Virus record (IMG/VR): IMGVR_UViG_3300050821_005065
Span: 1 to 64,000 of that record
Length of the DNA: 64,000 nt
Strand: one strand, 5' to 3'
Source of the DNA: a virus
The notes under the pieces are model-generated. The model saw only the letters and a list, made by a program, of their open reading frames with translations, searched no databases and had not been told where the DNA came from. Position numbers and translations under genes: made by a program. Positions 27,015 to 36,099 of this stretch are shown here, one piece after another (within the stretch, counting starts at the first letter, position 1; each line of letters opens with the position of its first letter).

Positions 27015-27195
27015 AACCCTCGACATCAAGCAAACCGTCTGGTCGGGATCGGTGAATTACAAGGCCAAGGGCGGCGAGATCAAAGAAATTAAGATCATAC
27101 AGAACCTTGAACCCGGACAGGTTCACATGACCTTTGCCGATATTCAGATGTTAGCCAAACAAATCGCAGTGAAGTTACAGGAGGATGCTCAATAA
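27007..27195 (+). CDS. Small hypothetical protein (62 aa)
   Basis: MPETLDIKQTVWSGSVNYK onward; a beta-strand-rich start then a C-terminal helix. The start at 27007 avoids a long overlap with two upstream genes. The stop overlaps the next ATG (TAATG). Function is unknown. Confidence 0.55.
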   Translation: MPETLDIKQTVWSGSVNYKAKGGEIKEIKIIQNLEPGQVHMTFADIQMLAKQIAVKLQEDAQ

Positions 27196-27356
27196 TGGCG
27201 ACCGCAGCCTTAGTCGTAGCTTTGATCAGTTCCAGTTTCGTCGCAGGGCAGCAGGGCGTGAGCTTTATTGCTGCCGTGAAAGCCCTGCATCATCACACCA
27301 CAAAGCCTTTGTACCACCACGTTCTGAAGCCAGTGGGGAAAGCGATTAGTCAGTAA
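27195..27356 (+). CDS. Small membrane-associating protein (53 aa)
   Basis: TAATG overlaps on both sides. The N-terminal hydrophobic run (MATAALVVALISSSFVAG) is followed by a His-rich basic tail. It may be signal-like or membrane-anchored. The role is unknown. Confidence 0.5.
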   Translation: MATAALVVALISSSFVAGQQGVSFIAAVKALHHHTTKPLYHHVLKPVGKAISQ

Positions 27357-28051
27357 TGTACGAAGACCGCCCCCTCAAAGACACGCCCAACTGGATCACA
27401 GACGAACTCGCGGAGTATAGCGGCCTCTCTCCAGATGGGCAACCGATCTGGCGATTAGTCCTGGCGGAAAATTGCCGGTCGCACTGCTTTGGGTCAATGA
27501 ACCATATTGATCCCGCGCTGATTCAAAACATGACGGATGAGACGCGGCCGACCGACATCGTTCCTGACCGGATCGAAGAAGGAGAATTCTGGGTTCCCAA
27601 ATATCGCCAGAAGGGATGGATCTTGCAACGCTGGTTCGCGGCCTCGGCGTGGGGATCACGAAACGATTGGGAGTCGCAGAAGGCAAAGGATGGGTGCACG
27701 CGGCTCTTGGCGTCGTTTCCTCAGCGTGGGGATTACGTGATGATGCCGTGTGGACCCTGGAACTCGTTGCCGTCGATAGGGCCGCTGAAGTATGCGATCC
27801 GGTCGTTCAACCTTCAGCAGAAAAACAATCCCGCCAACTGGTCGAACGATACTCAAGCTTACATCGCGTTTGACAACTTTGAGCGAGAGCAGGCGAAAGA
27901 AAAGTTTTCGGAAGAGTTAGAAGCCCAGTACCGAGTAGGAGTTTCGTCGATGCTGCGAACGGTCTCAGGAGCGGCGCAAAGAGTGAGAAATGAGATTTCT
28001 GCAGTGACTGCTGGTGGAGTGAATCTTGGCGGAGCTGAAAAGTGGGGATGA
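27356..28051 (+). CDS. Hypothetical head-region protein (231 aa)
   Basis: Starts at a TAATG overlap. Soluble Trp-rich protein (WITDELAEYSGLSPDGQPIW at the start) with a C-terminal helical, Glu/Arg-rich segment ending AEKWG. Its place between capsid and adaptor suggests a minor head or assembly protein. No motif is recognised. Confidence 0.6.
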   Translation: MYEDRPLKDTPNWITDELAEYSGLSPDGQPIWRLVLAENCRSHCFGSMNHIDPALIQNMTDETRPTDIVPDRIEEGEFWVPKYRQKGWILQRWFAASAWGSRNDWESQKAKDGCTRLLASFPQRGDYVMMPCGPWNSLPSIGPLKYAIRSFNLQQKNNPANWSNDTQAYIAFDNFEREQAKEKFSEELEAQYRVGVSSMLRTVSGAAQRVRNEISAVTAGGVNLGGAEKWG

Positions 28052-28143
28052 GTCGGCGGTGGGCCACCAGGCCGCAGAGCGTCCATAACGGATCGTCTGG
28101 AGGGATTGAACCTCTTTACGCCGCCGATCAATACGAATTCTAA
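28048..28143 (+). CDS. Possible micropeptide (31 aa)
   Basis: ATGA overlap with the previous stop; product MSRRWATRPQSVHNGSSGGI plus eleven residues. It fills most of an otherwise empty 114-nt gap. Evidence is only the coupled start. Confidence 0.3.
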   Translation: MSRRWATRPQSVHNGSSGGIEPLYAADQYEF

Positions 28144-28165
28144 GTCATACCAAGGAGAACCTGCA

Positions 28166-29386
28166 ATGCCAGAAACACAACAGATAACTGAAATTCAAAT
28201 TGATGAACCTGTCGTACCCGCACTGGATCTGACACGCGGCCCAGGAGAAGAGAAGTATGGCGCAGCGTTAGGCGTCGAGCACGCCCGCCGGGAAGAATCG
28301 CGCCTTGACTTTCTAGAGCGGGAACTGGCGCGATTGCTGAATATCCCGGCTCCGCACAAAGAGATGATCGAAGGCTTGGGAGCGAAACGGCGCAAGCAGA
28401 TCATGACGGCGAAAGTGAAAGAGTTGAGAGCTCTCACCCGCAAGGTCGATGACCGCTGGGATGGGCCGTGCGCTCCGTTTACCGTGCTGAATTTCAATCC
28501 CGTGCCTTTGAAGCTGCAGGGCGTGCTCGCCGACCATAGCGTCCCGCCAGCAGGCAAAGGGAAGATCATCAAGATTCCCTACAATGGACGAACCTTCGTC
28601 GCAAGCTATGTGACCTTGTGGAACGCAAAGGTCTGGTCGGTAACGATCTCCACCGAGAGCATCAAAGGCTTTGACGAGCCGGCCATCCGCGCCGATTATC
28701 TTCCAACCAAAGGCATCGCCCACCAGTTCTACTCGCACTATGTCGAGGGAGCGATGGATGCCCTAGGCATGGGCGGAATCGTGATCTTCGATGGAGATAT
28801 TTACACCATCGCCGATAAAAAGAAACTGGAGAAAGCCAACGGCATGATCCGGGTGCCGCGGATTGATCAAGAATTAAGCACGCAAGATACCGTGGAATAT
28901 ACGTGCGACGAGCGGGCCTTCATTGAAGACGTGCTTGCCTCATCCTTGCGGCGCCAGAAAGCCTATGCGGAATCGGTAATCGTCGAAGGTCACGGCTTTG
29001 CCAACAGCCAAGCCGACGATATCAGAAACCAACTCGCGCCCAATCATCACATCTTGTGGCACAACTGGGCAATTCAAATGAACTACAAGACGGTGCCGGA
29101 AAAATGGGCCTCCGACCAATTGAGCGATACGCCGGATACGAAAGCGGTGAATTGTCCGGGATGCGGAACCCGTCAACCAACCGGGAATCCGCCGTTCTGC
29201 CCGAAGTGCAATGCACCGTTTAACGCCTTTCAATCGTTCATGGCGGGACTACCCGTTCCCGACGCATGGCTTGAGATGTACGAAGGCGAACAGTGGGAAC
29301 AAATCGTTGCCGAAAAGTCGCGGCGCCGCGCGAAGCGGGCGCAACTCGACGGCGAACCCAAGGCAGAGAAGGGAAAAGCCAAGTAG
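28166..29386 (+). CDS. Hypothetical head-associated protein with C-terminal zinc ribbon (406 aa)
   Basis: ATG after CAAGGAGAACCTGCA. The N-terminal third is charged and helical; the middle (about 110-230) is beta-rich; the C-terminus has CPGCG and CPKCN (about residues 331-353) forming a probable zinc ribbon, then a Lys/Arg/Ala tail. The position suggests a structural or assembly role. Function is unknown. Confidence 0.65.
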   Translation: MPETQQITEIQIDEPVVPALDLTRGPGEEKYGAALGVEHARREESRLDFLERELARLLNIPAPHKEMIEGLGAKRRKQIMTAKVKELRALTRKVDDRWDGPCAPFTVLNFNPVPLKLQGVLADHSVPPAGKGKIIKIPYNGRTFVASYVTLWNAKVWSVTISTESIKGFDEPAIRADYLPTKGIAHQFYSHYVEGAMDALGMGGIVIFDGDIYTIADKKKLEKANGMIRVPRIDQELSTQDTVEYTCDERAFIEDVLASSLRRQKAYAESVIVEGHGFANSQADDIRNQLAPNHHILWHNWAIQMNYKTVPEKWASDQLSDTPDTKAVNCPGCGTRQPTGNPPFCPKCNAPFNAFQSFMAGLPVPDAWLEMYEGEQWEQIVAEKSRRRAKRAQLDGEPKAEKGKAK

Positions 29387-29539
29387 CTAAATGTTCTGTT
29401 CGCAGGGCACGATCATTCGGCAAACCGGACACCAATACAGCCATGCGAATAACGGTTCTGGCAATGGCGGAACGATAACATCGGCAGCATGGGGAAGTTC
29501 TTTCGTAAGTTCCCCAATTTTACAAACAAGGCAGATCAT
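29387..29539 (-). CDS. Small reverse-strand CxxC protein (50 aa)
   Basis: Reads MICLVCKIGELTKELPHAAD onward on the reverse strand with paired CLVC and CPVC motifs, a typical zinc-ribbon spacing. A forward reading of the same bases gives a less protein-like 56-residue ORF. It sits alone in a forward-strand region, ending against the previous gene's stop, so it looks like an inserted accessory gene. Function is unknown. Confidence 0.5.
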   Translation of the reverse strand: MICLVCKIGELTKELPHAADVIVPPLPEPLFAWLYWCPVCRMIVPCEQNI

Positions 29540-29568
29540 AGCCAGAGAGTATAGCACCTAGAACCTAA

Positions 29569-30360
29569 ATGCCTCCGCAAGCCACGCCATTGCCGAATAC
29601 GCTGGGAGATGTGGTATCCCGCTGCCAATCTTTGTTGGCTGGGAATACATCTTCAGTAGGTCTCTACCAAAGACCCTACTTAGTCCCATTTATCCAGCAA
29701 GCGTATGAGGACATGGCGTCCGTAATCAAGCTGGCCTCGGGCAAGAATTTTGAGATGAACATCCAATTACTCAACGTTCCCATCGGGCAAAACAGCTTAT
29801 ACCCATACCAGAGCGCGCAGTACAAAGATCCCAACACTCCGAATAGTCCGGCTACCCTTGGGCCGCTGTTCGGGTTGTACGATCCTTTGCGACTCTGGGC
29901 GAAAACTACAGGTGCGCTGCCGCAATACTGGACACGCTGCAACGGGCCGATTGACAACCTGCCGTTCGTGAATCCTCCAGGGATCACGCCGGGTTCATTC
30001 TCGACCACAATGTTTTGGACCTGGCTGGGGAATCAACTGCTCGTCACGCCGGTCGCCAGCGCGATCGACATACAGGTCTATGGGCGATTTGATCCGCCGC
30101 CGCTGCAGAAGGATGAAGATAAACTCCTGCTCTATCCGAGGATGACGGCAGCTTTGGCTTATAGCGCTTCCGCCCTCACCGCGGTGGAACGGTCGAATCC
30201 CCAAATCCTGCAAGGCTATGCCGTTCGTGGGGAAGCGATGGTCGATAACATCGTCGCCGACATCATCAAGCAGACACAACGCTATCCCCGAAGATTGGCG
30301 AAGATGGGCGGCTCGAACGGGAACTTCTGGGGATGGGGCTGCGGCAGTTTTAGCAATTAA
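29569..30360 (+). CDS. Putative head-tail adaptor (P22 gp4-like position)
   Basis: The 263-residue product starts with a helical domain (LGDVVSRCQSLLAGNTSSVG; later YLVPFIQQAYEDMASVI), then a central beta domain, then a C-terminal helix bundle (MVDNIVADIIKQTQRYPRR) and a Gly/Trp/Asn tail. The helical pattern and position between capsid and nozzle fit the ring that joins portal to tail in short-tailed phages. The assignment is contextual. Confidence 0.55.
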   Translation: MPPQATPLPNTLGDVVSRCQSLLAGNTSSVGLYQRPYLVPFIQQAYEDMASVIKLASGKNFEMNIQLLNVPIGQNSLYPYQSAQYKDPNTPNSPATLGPLFGLYDPLRLWAKTTGALPQYWTRCNGPIDNLPFVNPPGITPGSFSTTMFWTWLGNQLLVTPVASAIDIQVYGRFDPPPLQKDEDKLLLYPRMTAALAYSASALTAVERSNPQILQGYAVRGEAMVDNIVADIIKQTQRYPRRLAKMGGSNGNFWGWGCGSFSN

Positions 30361-30380
30361 ATTCTGAGAGGAGAAATCAC

Positions 30381-30779
30381 ATGGCAGTCGCACTAGCATT
30401 TCTTAAACAAACCGAGTTCAACAATCCTGGGGCATTCCTGGTTCGGGCAACACTTACGGGAAATTATGGCACGAATGGTGTCGGTGACTTACTCAACCTT
30501 GCCCCTTATCAAGTAGGCACCAATCCCGGCGGAATCACAGACCCAAATTCCACCTACGATGAAATCCTGGGCACGCCTACGAGCGCGATTGGTCCATTCA
30601 ATACCAACCTTGGTGGTTCGACTGTCGCCATCAAGCCGGGTTCGCCGGTCACTTTGACAAACGTGGGCCTGCAGGTATTTGAGCCTGGTGGAGCGGAAAA
30701 GGCGACTGGAGCGGCTTATACCGCAGCGGAATTGGCGGGATATGTCGATCTGATCATCGAAATTCCGAAATATCAGTAA
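30381..30779 (+). CDS. Small beta-rich structural protein (132 aa)
   Basis: Ribosome site GAGAGGAGAAATCAC. The product is Gly/Thr/Asn-rich with strands such as AFLVRATLTGNYGTNGVGDL, and ends IIEIPKYQ. It resembles phage head-decoration or tail-ring proteins in composition. The role is inferred from position. Confidence 0.5.
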   Translation: MAVALAFLKQTEFNNPGAFLVRATLTGNYGTNGVGDLLNLAPYQVGTNPGGITDPNSTYDEILGTPTSAIGPFNTNLGGSTVAIKPGSPVTLTNVGLQVFEPGGAEKATGAAYTAAELAGYVDLIIEIPKYQ

Positions 30780-30801
30780 GTCGAAAATAGGGGGGTTCTA
30801 A

Positions 30802-33800
30802 TTGATCTGGTTCGGGAAACCTGTTCCGCAGAATCGGATGTTGGGACAGGTCGATAGTGACGATCCCACCAACCTTCCGGCTGGTCTCGCCTCGCTTGCC
30901 AAGAACTTTGAGTGGACGCGGGATACAGCCGGGCCAACATGCGCTAACTCTCGCTGCGGTTGCAACACCGCCATGCAATGCCTCGACCATGCCGCGCCTG
31001 TAACTGGCTTGCTCGGCTTTGTCTATTCTCCAGAATCGGCCAGCGATCCGTTCTTTCAACTTCCACTAGCTTTTCAACCGACCGAAGGCTCGCAGTACGA
31101 ATCTCCAGTCGGCACAGGCCGCATGGTAGCCTTCCCGCCGACAAACTTTCAGGAACCATCCCTCGCCAGTCTCGGCGTTCCTCCCCATGTGATATCCGCC
31201 AGCGCAGGGAATCGAGTCTTCCAAGCGTATAGCGACTTGAGTATCCCAGCCGGCGGATTGGCGAACCTTGATCCCAAAGCGAAGACCATGAACCCGTATG
31301 GGATGAAACCAGTCGGATTCTATTGGGTTCCAAACACTCCAGTCTTGCAAGGAGAAATCTGCTGCCCGCCGACTCCGACCACTGGAAACGGCCATACCTA
31401 CCAAGCGCAGAACTCAGGCACCACCGGAGCGAACGCACCTATCTTCCCCACGGGAGAATCCGCGACTGTCAACGACAACGGCATCATCTGGAAAGAAAAT
31501 ACGATGGTGATTGCCAACCGCCTGCCACCTCCCGATGAGGCACAATTCATCGTAATCAATAGCGGCGGAACCATCCCGGCGAACATCCGTGTCTATGCGG
31601 TCATCACATTTCTCAACTCTATCGGTGAGACATTGCCGTCGCTTCCACACTTCATCGCGACCGTGGTCAACAATTCGCAGGTGAAAATCGAGGTGCCGTC
31701 GCTCGCGCAATTGCCCGCATGGATACGAAATCTTCCATCCCAATATGTTCCAACCCAGGCAAATGTCTACGCCCAGGAAACCGGCATCGCCTCACCCGCG
31801 CCAGCACTTTCTACCTATTATCAGCTAGGAGGGTCGGTTGCCCTTGGATCAACTGTTAATTTCGTTCCCGGAAGCGGTACAGCTCCGCCCGTCTCGAATA
31901 CCGCAAGAATTACTCCAGGGCAGTTGCCGACTCCGACCGTTGAACCTGAGATGCAAGTTTCTCCTGCGGGCTCCGTCGTTACTCCTCCCAGCCTGCCTAC
32001 TATTTCCTTGGCGCCCAGCGCGGGAAGCGCATTTACCGCAGGCCAAGTCATCGACGTAGCTTTAACCTTGGTCAACGCGAATGGAGAAACCACCAGAGGC
32101 CCAGCTCCACCGATCAAAATTATCAACAATGGCGATGGCATCTTAGTTTCTTTGGCTGCGAGTTATGGGCCCACGGTGACCGGAGTCAACATCTACCTCT
32201 CGACCAATGGATTTTCCGCTGGGACTGGATCCTTGGAATCCGGTTCGCCGTTTGCGGTGGGATCTGTAACAACGTTGTTAGCTTTTGGGCCGTCCACGAC
32301 ATTGCCGACGACGAACACGGCAACGCTCCCCTTAGGAACGTTCCCTGCAGGCCGTGATGTATACGTCGCGCAAACTTATACCAATGCGAGTGGGGAAACT
32401 CCGCTCGGGCCAGCTAACTTCATCCTCAATACCGCTGCCGACGACTCTATTTTAGTGACGGTCGCGGTTCCACTCGGACCGGACAACGAGCAACTTTACA
32501 CGATCACCAGCGTGGGAATTTATGAAGCGGATGTAGCCACAGGAACTGCTGCGCCAGCGCCATCCGCTTTTGCCTTGGTCGGCTATTACCAACCGGGAAA
32601 TCAGCCTTTCATCTTGAATACAGCAACGGGACCGAATCCGCCCATCACGAATACCACGGGCCCAGGCGGCGCGATTGTGGCGGATACCGCGACTGGGGGA
32701 GCCAACGGAGGGCAAGGCTATCGCTATGCCGCCTTTGGCTGGATCAACCAAATGGAAACTTTCTCTGGCTTCACTCTGGCAAGCGTAGTGAAAACCATCA
32801 TTGATGAAGACGGCTGGGAGATTGGAGCGTTCAACGTCCCCACAGGAATGCCGAATGTAGTTGGGAGATACGTCCCCTTCTCAGGCGCCGACGGATCACA
32901 GGCAGGGCCATTCAACTGGATTGGGTTAGTGAATCTCATTGTCCCCTCACAGAACGTTGTCTTCCCGATGCAGACCTTGATCGACACGGTTCTGCAGAGC
33001 GCCACAGTATTTCTCGACAACGTGACCACGCAGGGAACCTTCAACTTCACCGATACCTATTTGCAGTCGGCTAACAATGTCGATGACCGGTTGCAACTCG
33101 CGATTCCGCCGCAGGGCGTGCGCGTGGATTATCTTGAGAGTGTAGATCGGCTGGCTATCACTGGGGTGCCGGGATTCGCCAGCGGGCCGTGGATCAGCCT
33201 CGCGGAAGACTACGAAAGTTTCTATGGCGCGCTCAGTCCGGTTCCTGTCACCACGACTGGTGAGCGATGTTTCGGAGTGACCGACAAATACAAAGGCATC
33301 GTCTTCGCCTTGATGGAAGAGAGCGGTTTCGTACTCAATGCGAATACCGGAGCCCCGGCAAGCTGGGCCGCAACCCGGCGCTGGCAGGGTATGGGGCCGT
33401 GCGGCTTTCGGGCGTGGGACGCGAACGGCAAATTCATCATCTTCGCGCACCGCTCGGGGCTTTACAAATATGACGAGTCCGACCCCGACATGATGCAGAA
33501 GGAAATCCCGAAACTCTGGTCCACGATCAACTGGGCCGCGGGTGAAACCATCTGCGTCTACATCGACGAAGATACCCATACGGTGCATTGCTTAGCGCCC
33601 ACGGGAGCCAGTACAGTACCCAATCAGGACTTTGTTTTAAGCTATATCGAAGGCTGGAACAATCCGATCCACTTCTCAACCTTCTCGGGAAAAGAAATCT
33701 CGATGGATGCAGCGCGCCGCTGGTCACCGCATGACCGAGCAGCCTTCGTCGTGTTGCGCATGAAACGCACACTGCCACCGGGTGGGAACCAGTTCATTGA

Positions 33801-34296
33801 CGGCCCCACTTTCGAGACGTTGCCGGACTCCAGCTTTCTTTTGACGCAACTCTTATTCGCTTCGAGCGCAAACGATGGCACAGTGCAAGCGCGGACTCCG
33901 GGAATCTTCTCCGACAACGGCGGATACATTGACTGGCAATACGAGACCATGAGTTCTGGAATGATGCAGGCAGTGTGCAAGCCAGAGGGGTTCAACCTGA
34001 ACGCCACGGGATCAGGGGTGATGATCGCTTCGTTTATCGCCAGTCGAGAACAGGTGACCGATGAAGGCGGAGAACAAAAGCTGATTATCGAAGAGGAGGA
34101 AGTCGAAGTCGATCCCATTCCTTTGAGTCCGAAGCAGGTATCTGGGATCACGCGCAAGTGCAATCAGTCGGCGGTGAATGAGTTTTGGAGAATGAGGTTT
34201 CGAGGGGACCGGCAGCCGGGGACGTGGGTGAGTTTGAAGATTGTAACCCCCTATGTAATTCCTGTTACGCCGGGAAGGGATGCCGGGGACCGATGA
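30802..34296 (+). CDS. Large tail nozzle-like structural protein (1164 aa)
   Basis: TTG start after a GGGGGG Shine-Dalgarno-like run; the first ATG would remove 12 conserved-looking residues. An N-terminal cysteine cluster (Cys47, 52, 54, 60) is followed by three Ig/Fn3-like repeats: about 255-320, 412-480 (DVALTLVNANGETTRGP) and 515-585 (YVAQTYTNASGETPLGP). The C-terminal half (about 760-1000: VDRLAITGVPGF, CFGVTDKYKGIVFALM, YKYDESDP) reads like the beta-propeller of short-tail nozzle proteins. Its 3' end overlaps a reverse-strand gene by 46 nt. Confidence 0.6.
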   Translation: MIWFGKPVPQNRMLGQVDSDDPTNLPAGLASLAKNFEWTRDTAGPTCANSRCGCNTAMQCLDHAAPVTGLLGFVYSPESASDPFFQLPLAFQPTEGSQYESPVGTGRMVAFPPTNFQEPSLASLGVPPHVISASAGNRVFQAYSDLSIPAGGLANLDPKAKTMNPYGMKPVGFYWVPNTPVLQGEICCPPTPTTGNGHTYQAQNSGTTGANAPIFPTGESATVNDNGIIWKENTMVIANRLPPPDEAQFIVINSGGTIPANIRVYAVITFLNSIGETLPSLPHFIATVVNNSQVKIEVPSLAQLPAWIRNLPSQYVPTQANVYAQETGIASPAPALSTYYQLGGSVALGSTVNFVPGSGTAPPVSNTARITPGQLPTPTVEPEMQVSPAGSVVTPPSLPTISLAPSAGSAFTAGQVIDVALTLVNANGETTRGPAPPIKIINNGDGILVSLAASYGPTVTGVNIYLSTNGFSAGTGSLESGSPFAVGSVTTLLAFGPSTTLPTTNTATLPLGTFPAGRDVYVAQTYTNASGETPLGPANFILNTAADDSILVTVAVPLGPDNEQLYTITSVGIYEADVATGTAAPAPSAFALVGYYQPGNQPFILNTATGPNPPITNTTGPGGAIVADTATGGANGGQGYRYAAFGWINQMETFSGFTLASVVKTIIDEDGWEIGAFNVPTGMPNVVGRYVPFSGADGSQAGPFNWIGLVNLIVPSQNVVFPMQTLIDTVLQSATVFLDNVTTQGTFNFTDTYLQSANNVDDRLQLAIPPQGVRVDYLESVDRLAITGVPGFASGPWISLAEDYESFYGALSPVPVTTTGERCFGVTDKYKGIVFALMEESGFVLNANTGAPASWAATRRWQGMGPCGFRAWDANGKFIIFAHRSGLYKYDESDPDMMQKEIPKLWSTINWAAGETICVYIDEDTHTVHCLAPTGASTVPNQDFVLSYIEGWNNPIHFSTFSGKEISMDAARRWSPHDRAAFVVLRMKRTLPPGGNQFIDGPTFETLPDSSFLLTQLLFASSANDGTVQARTPGIFSDNGGYIDWQYETMSSGMMQAVCKPEGFNLNATGSGVMIASFIASREQVTDEGGEQKLIIEEEEVEVDPIPLSPKQVSGITRKCNQSAVNEFWRMRFRGDRQPGTWVSLKIVTPYVIPVTPGRDAGDR

Positions 34297-34694
34297 GCAA
34301 CCACGCCAACTTGGGATTGATCGTAGAGAGGGAAGAGGCACTTGGCTTCCTCGATACTGATTTCTTTGACGCGGGAAACATAGTCGCAGGGCTTCTTCTG
34401 GTAGAACGGCCACATCTCCAATCGGTGTTGGGAAATAATTGTTTCACCAATGGAGTCAACCTGCCAGATGCCTTCCTTCCCGAGATGGATGACCGTCTGC
34501 TTAACTTCGACACGCTGTATTCCCATGAAATCCCCAACGTGCTTTCCGTCTTCCCAATAGGGAAGACCAGCGAGGGACAGTTCGGGCACAACGATTTCTT
34601 TTGGAAAGAAATAAGTGCGGAACGGCCAAGTTCTTACCGCGGCAGAAGCGGCTACTCCACCGACCAAGGTACGCAGGAAGTTTCTACGATTCAT
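34251..34694 (-). CDS. Tat-signal protein, inserted accessory gene (147 aa)
   Basis: The N-terminus MNRRNFLRTLVGGVAASAAV matches the twin-arginine signal consensus (RRxFL, then a hydrophobic stretch), predicting export of a folded protein. The mature 115 residues are soluble with a beta-rich core and no known motif. It is on the opposite strand from the structural operon, convergent with the nozzle gene (46-nt overlap). A forward ORF covering the same bases lacks such logic. Likely a moron expressed independently, for example to change the host envelope. Confidence 0.7.
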   Translation of the reverse strand: MNRRNFLRTLVGGVAASAAVRTWPFRTYFFPKEIVVPELSLAGLPYWEDGKHVGDFMGIQRVEVKQTVIHLGKEGIWQVDSIGETIISQHRLEMWPFYQKKPCDYVSRVKEISIEEAKCLFPLYDQSQVGVVAHRSPASLPGVTGIT

Positions 34695-34703
34695 GCCGCA
34701 TAG

Positions 34704-34717
34704 TCTACTCTCATGAG
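34704..34717. repeat. 14-bp direct repeat, left copy
   Basis: TCTACTCTCATGAG, identical to 34970-34983. Each copy contains the start codon of a forward gene (34713 and 34979), and the pair brackets the small ORF between them. It may be the footprint of a duplication or insertion. Confidence 0.6.
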
Positions 34718-34982
34718 GATCAAGATGCCAAGAGATTTTGTGTTTATTGACTACGCTTACGCTGCTCGTACTGCACTGGCTGTTTGTTATCGGCGAGACC
34801 GCAAAGGCGAGTTAACCATATGTGGCATGATCGAAGAAAGCCGAATGCCAGCTAAGGCGTTCGCGGAGCGCGTACGGCGCGCATTCGGCGATAGCGACTA
34901 CTATATTTCTCCCGCAACCTTTCAAAATGTAGGAAATGGACGATCCGTCGGCGCGATTATTCACGACGCTCTACTCTCATGA
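34713..34982 (+). CDS. Hypothetical protein (89 aa), repeat-flanked
   Basis: Starts inside the left 14-bp repeat; a second in-frame ATG at 34725 is possible. The product begins MRIKMPRDFVFIDYAYAART and is compact with mixed alpha/beta character. Its stop overlaps the next start (ATGA) inside the right repeat. Together with the Tat gene it forms a 730-bp block that interrupts the tail operon. Function is unknown. Confidence 0.55.
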   Translation: MRIKMPRDFVFIDYAYAARTALAVCYRRDRKGELTICGMIEESRMPAKAFAERVRRAFGDSDYYISPATFQNVGNGRSVGAIIHDALLS

Positions 34983-34983
34983 G
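34970..34983. repeat. 14-bp direct repeat, right copy
   Basis: Second copy of TCTACTCTCATGAG, 266 bp from the first. It supplies the start codon of the 34979 gene. Confidence 0.6.
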
Positions 34984-35818
34984 TCAAACCATTCAAGGCA
35001 ACCAACTCGCGCTCATCGAAAGCTTCGTCCGCACCTTGGCACCATCTGCCCGAGACGATGCGCGGCAATTGCTGGTCAATCTCTACGACAACCTCACCGC
35101 ACTTTCCCCCGGCGGGAACTTGATCCGTATCGGAGGAGTGCAAGAAAACGCCAGTCAGCCGCCTTCAGGAGTGGTTCATTCCGTCAGTGCAGCCAATGGA
35201 GTCGCCACAGTTAATATCACGAATCCTCCAACACCAGGTGGCACGCAAATCTGGCACCGGATCAGCTATTCCCCACTGAAAAGCTTTACCCAGAACGTGA
35301 CGACGCTGGAGCCGACGACCGCAACCTCCGTGACCATCCCGCAGTCGGGAGTCAGCACGTTTTATCAACTGGAATCTTCCTTCGATAAGAAAACCTGGTC
35401 AAAAGCAACGCTATCCTCGACTGAGACCATTGACGCTGGCTTAGTTGCCTCGCAAGCGATTGAACCCGCCGCAGTGTTCAATCAGAGCAATTTTGCCTTC
35501 GTGAATTCGCAGGCGACTGGATCGGGCGCAACCGTAACCGTGAATGGATCTGGTGGAACCTTTAGCCCTTACACTGCGGTCAAGGGCAATCAAACTTTCC
35601 TGAGACCATCCGCCACGATTGTAGGAGTAGAACTCGGAGCCAATCAGTTTGTGGGCTACGACCCGAAAGCGAAACAGTTTCAACTACTCCCGACTCTCGC
35701 GGGAGTGTTACCTGACAACTTAGAGCCTGTGGGCTATGTGCAAGCGGGAAGCAGCACACCGGGCGGTGGAGGAACGACTGGTGGGAATGGTGGGAGATTG
35801 AGCGCGGTGCAAGTATGA
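34979..35818 (+). CDS. Tail-associated beta-sandwich protein (279 aa)
   Basis: The N-terminal 45 residues are helical (LALIESFVRTLAPSARDDAR). Then an Fn3/Ig-like domain (residues about 60-150: GTQIWHRISYSPLKSF, STFYQLESSFDKKTWS) and a C-terminal beta region ending in a Gly/Thr-rich tail. Probably a tail or appendage protein, given the neighbours. No enzymatic motif. Confidence 0.55.
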   Translation: MSQTIQGNQLALIESFVRTLAPSARDDARQLLVNLYDNLTALSPGGNLIRIGGVQENASQPPSGVVHSVSAANGVATVNITNPPTPGGTQIWHRISYSPLKSFTQNVTTLEPTTATSVTIPQSGVSTFYQLESSFDKKTWSKATLSSTETIDAGLVASQAIEPAAVFNQSNFAFVNSQATGSGATVTVNGSGGTFSPYTAVKGNQTFLRPSATIVGVELGANQFVGYDPKAKQFQLLPTLAGVLPDNLEPVGYVQAGSSTPGGGGTTGGNGGRLSAVQV

Positions 35819-36099
35819 GTTGGGCGATCCACGACGAATTTGTTGACTTCGGAAACTTCCGGCATACGGTCATTTTCAAGAACCGGGATACTGGAGCCGA
35901 ACACCATTTGATCCATGAATTTAAGTTGCACTCCTGCCCGCACTGCGGAGTAGTGAAAACACAACCGAACGGAGAGCCCATCGACTTCGCGCTGCTCAAA
36001 GCGGAAACTCTTGCCGCGCTACAGGCCCATCATAAAACCGTTTTGCAGTACGGAGAAAAGCACGTCAATATCCGCCGGGGAAGCGAACGCAAGAAGTGA
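35815..36099 (+). CDS. Hypothetical protein with CxxC motif (94 aa)
   Basis: ATGA overlap start. Short protein with His-rich beta segment then CPHCG at about residue 41, and a helical, basic C-terminus. The stop overlaps a GTG start (GTGA). Function is unknown. Confidence 0.55.
   Translation: MSWAIHDEFVDFGNFRHTVIFKNRDTGAEHHLIHEFKLHSCPHCGVVKTQPNGEPIDFALLKAETLAALQAHHKTVLQYGEKHVNIRRGSERKK

Noticed and set aside
34185-34703. Forward ORF of 172 codons opposite the Tat-signal gene
   Set aside because: It has no ribosome site or family likeness, overlaps the nozzle gene, and the reverse frame carries a clear twin-arginine signal.
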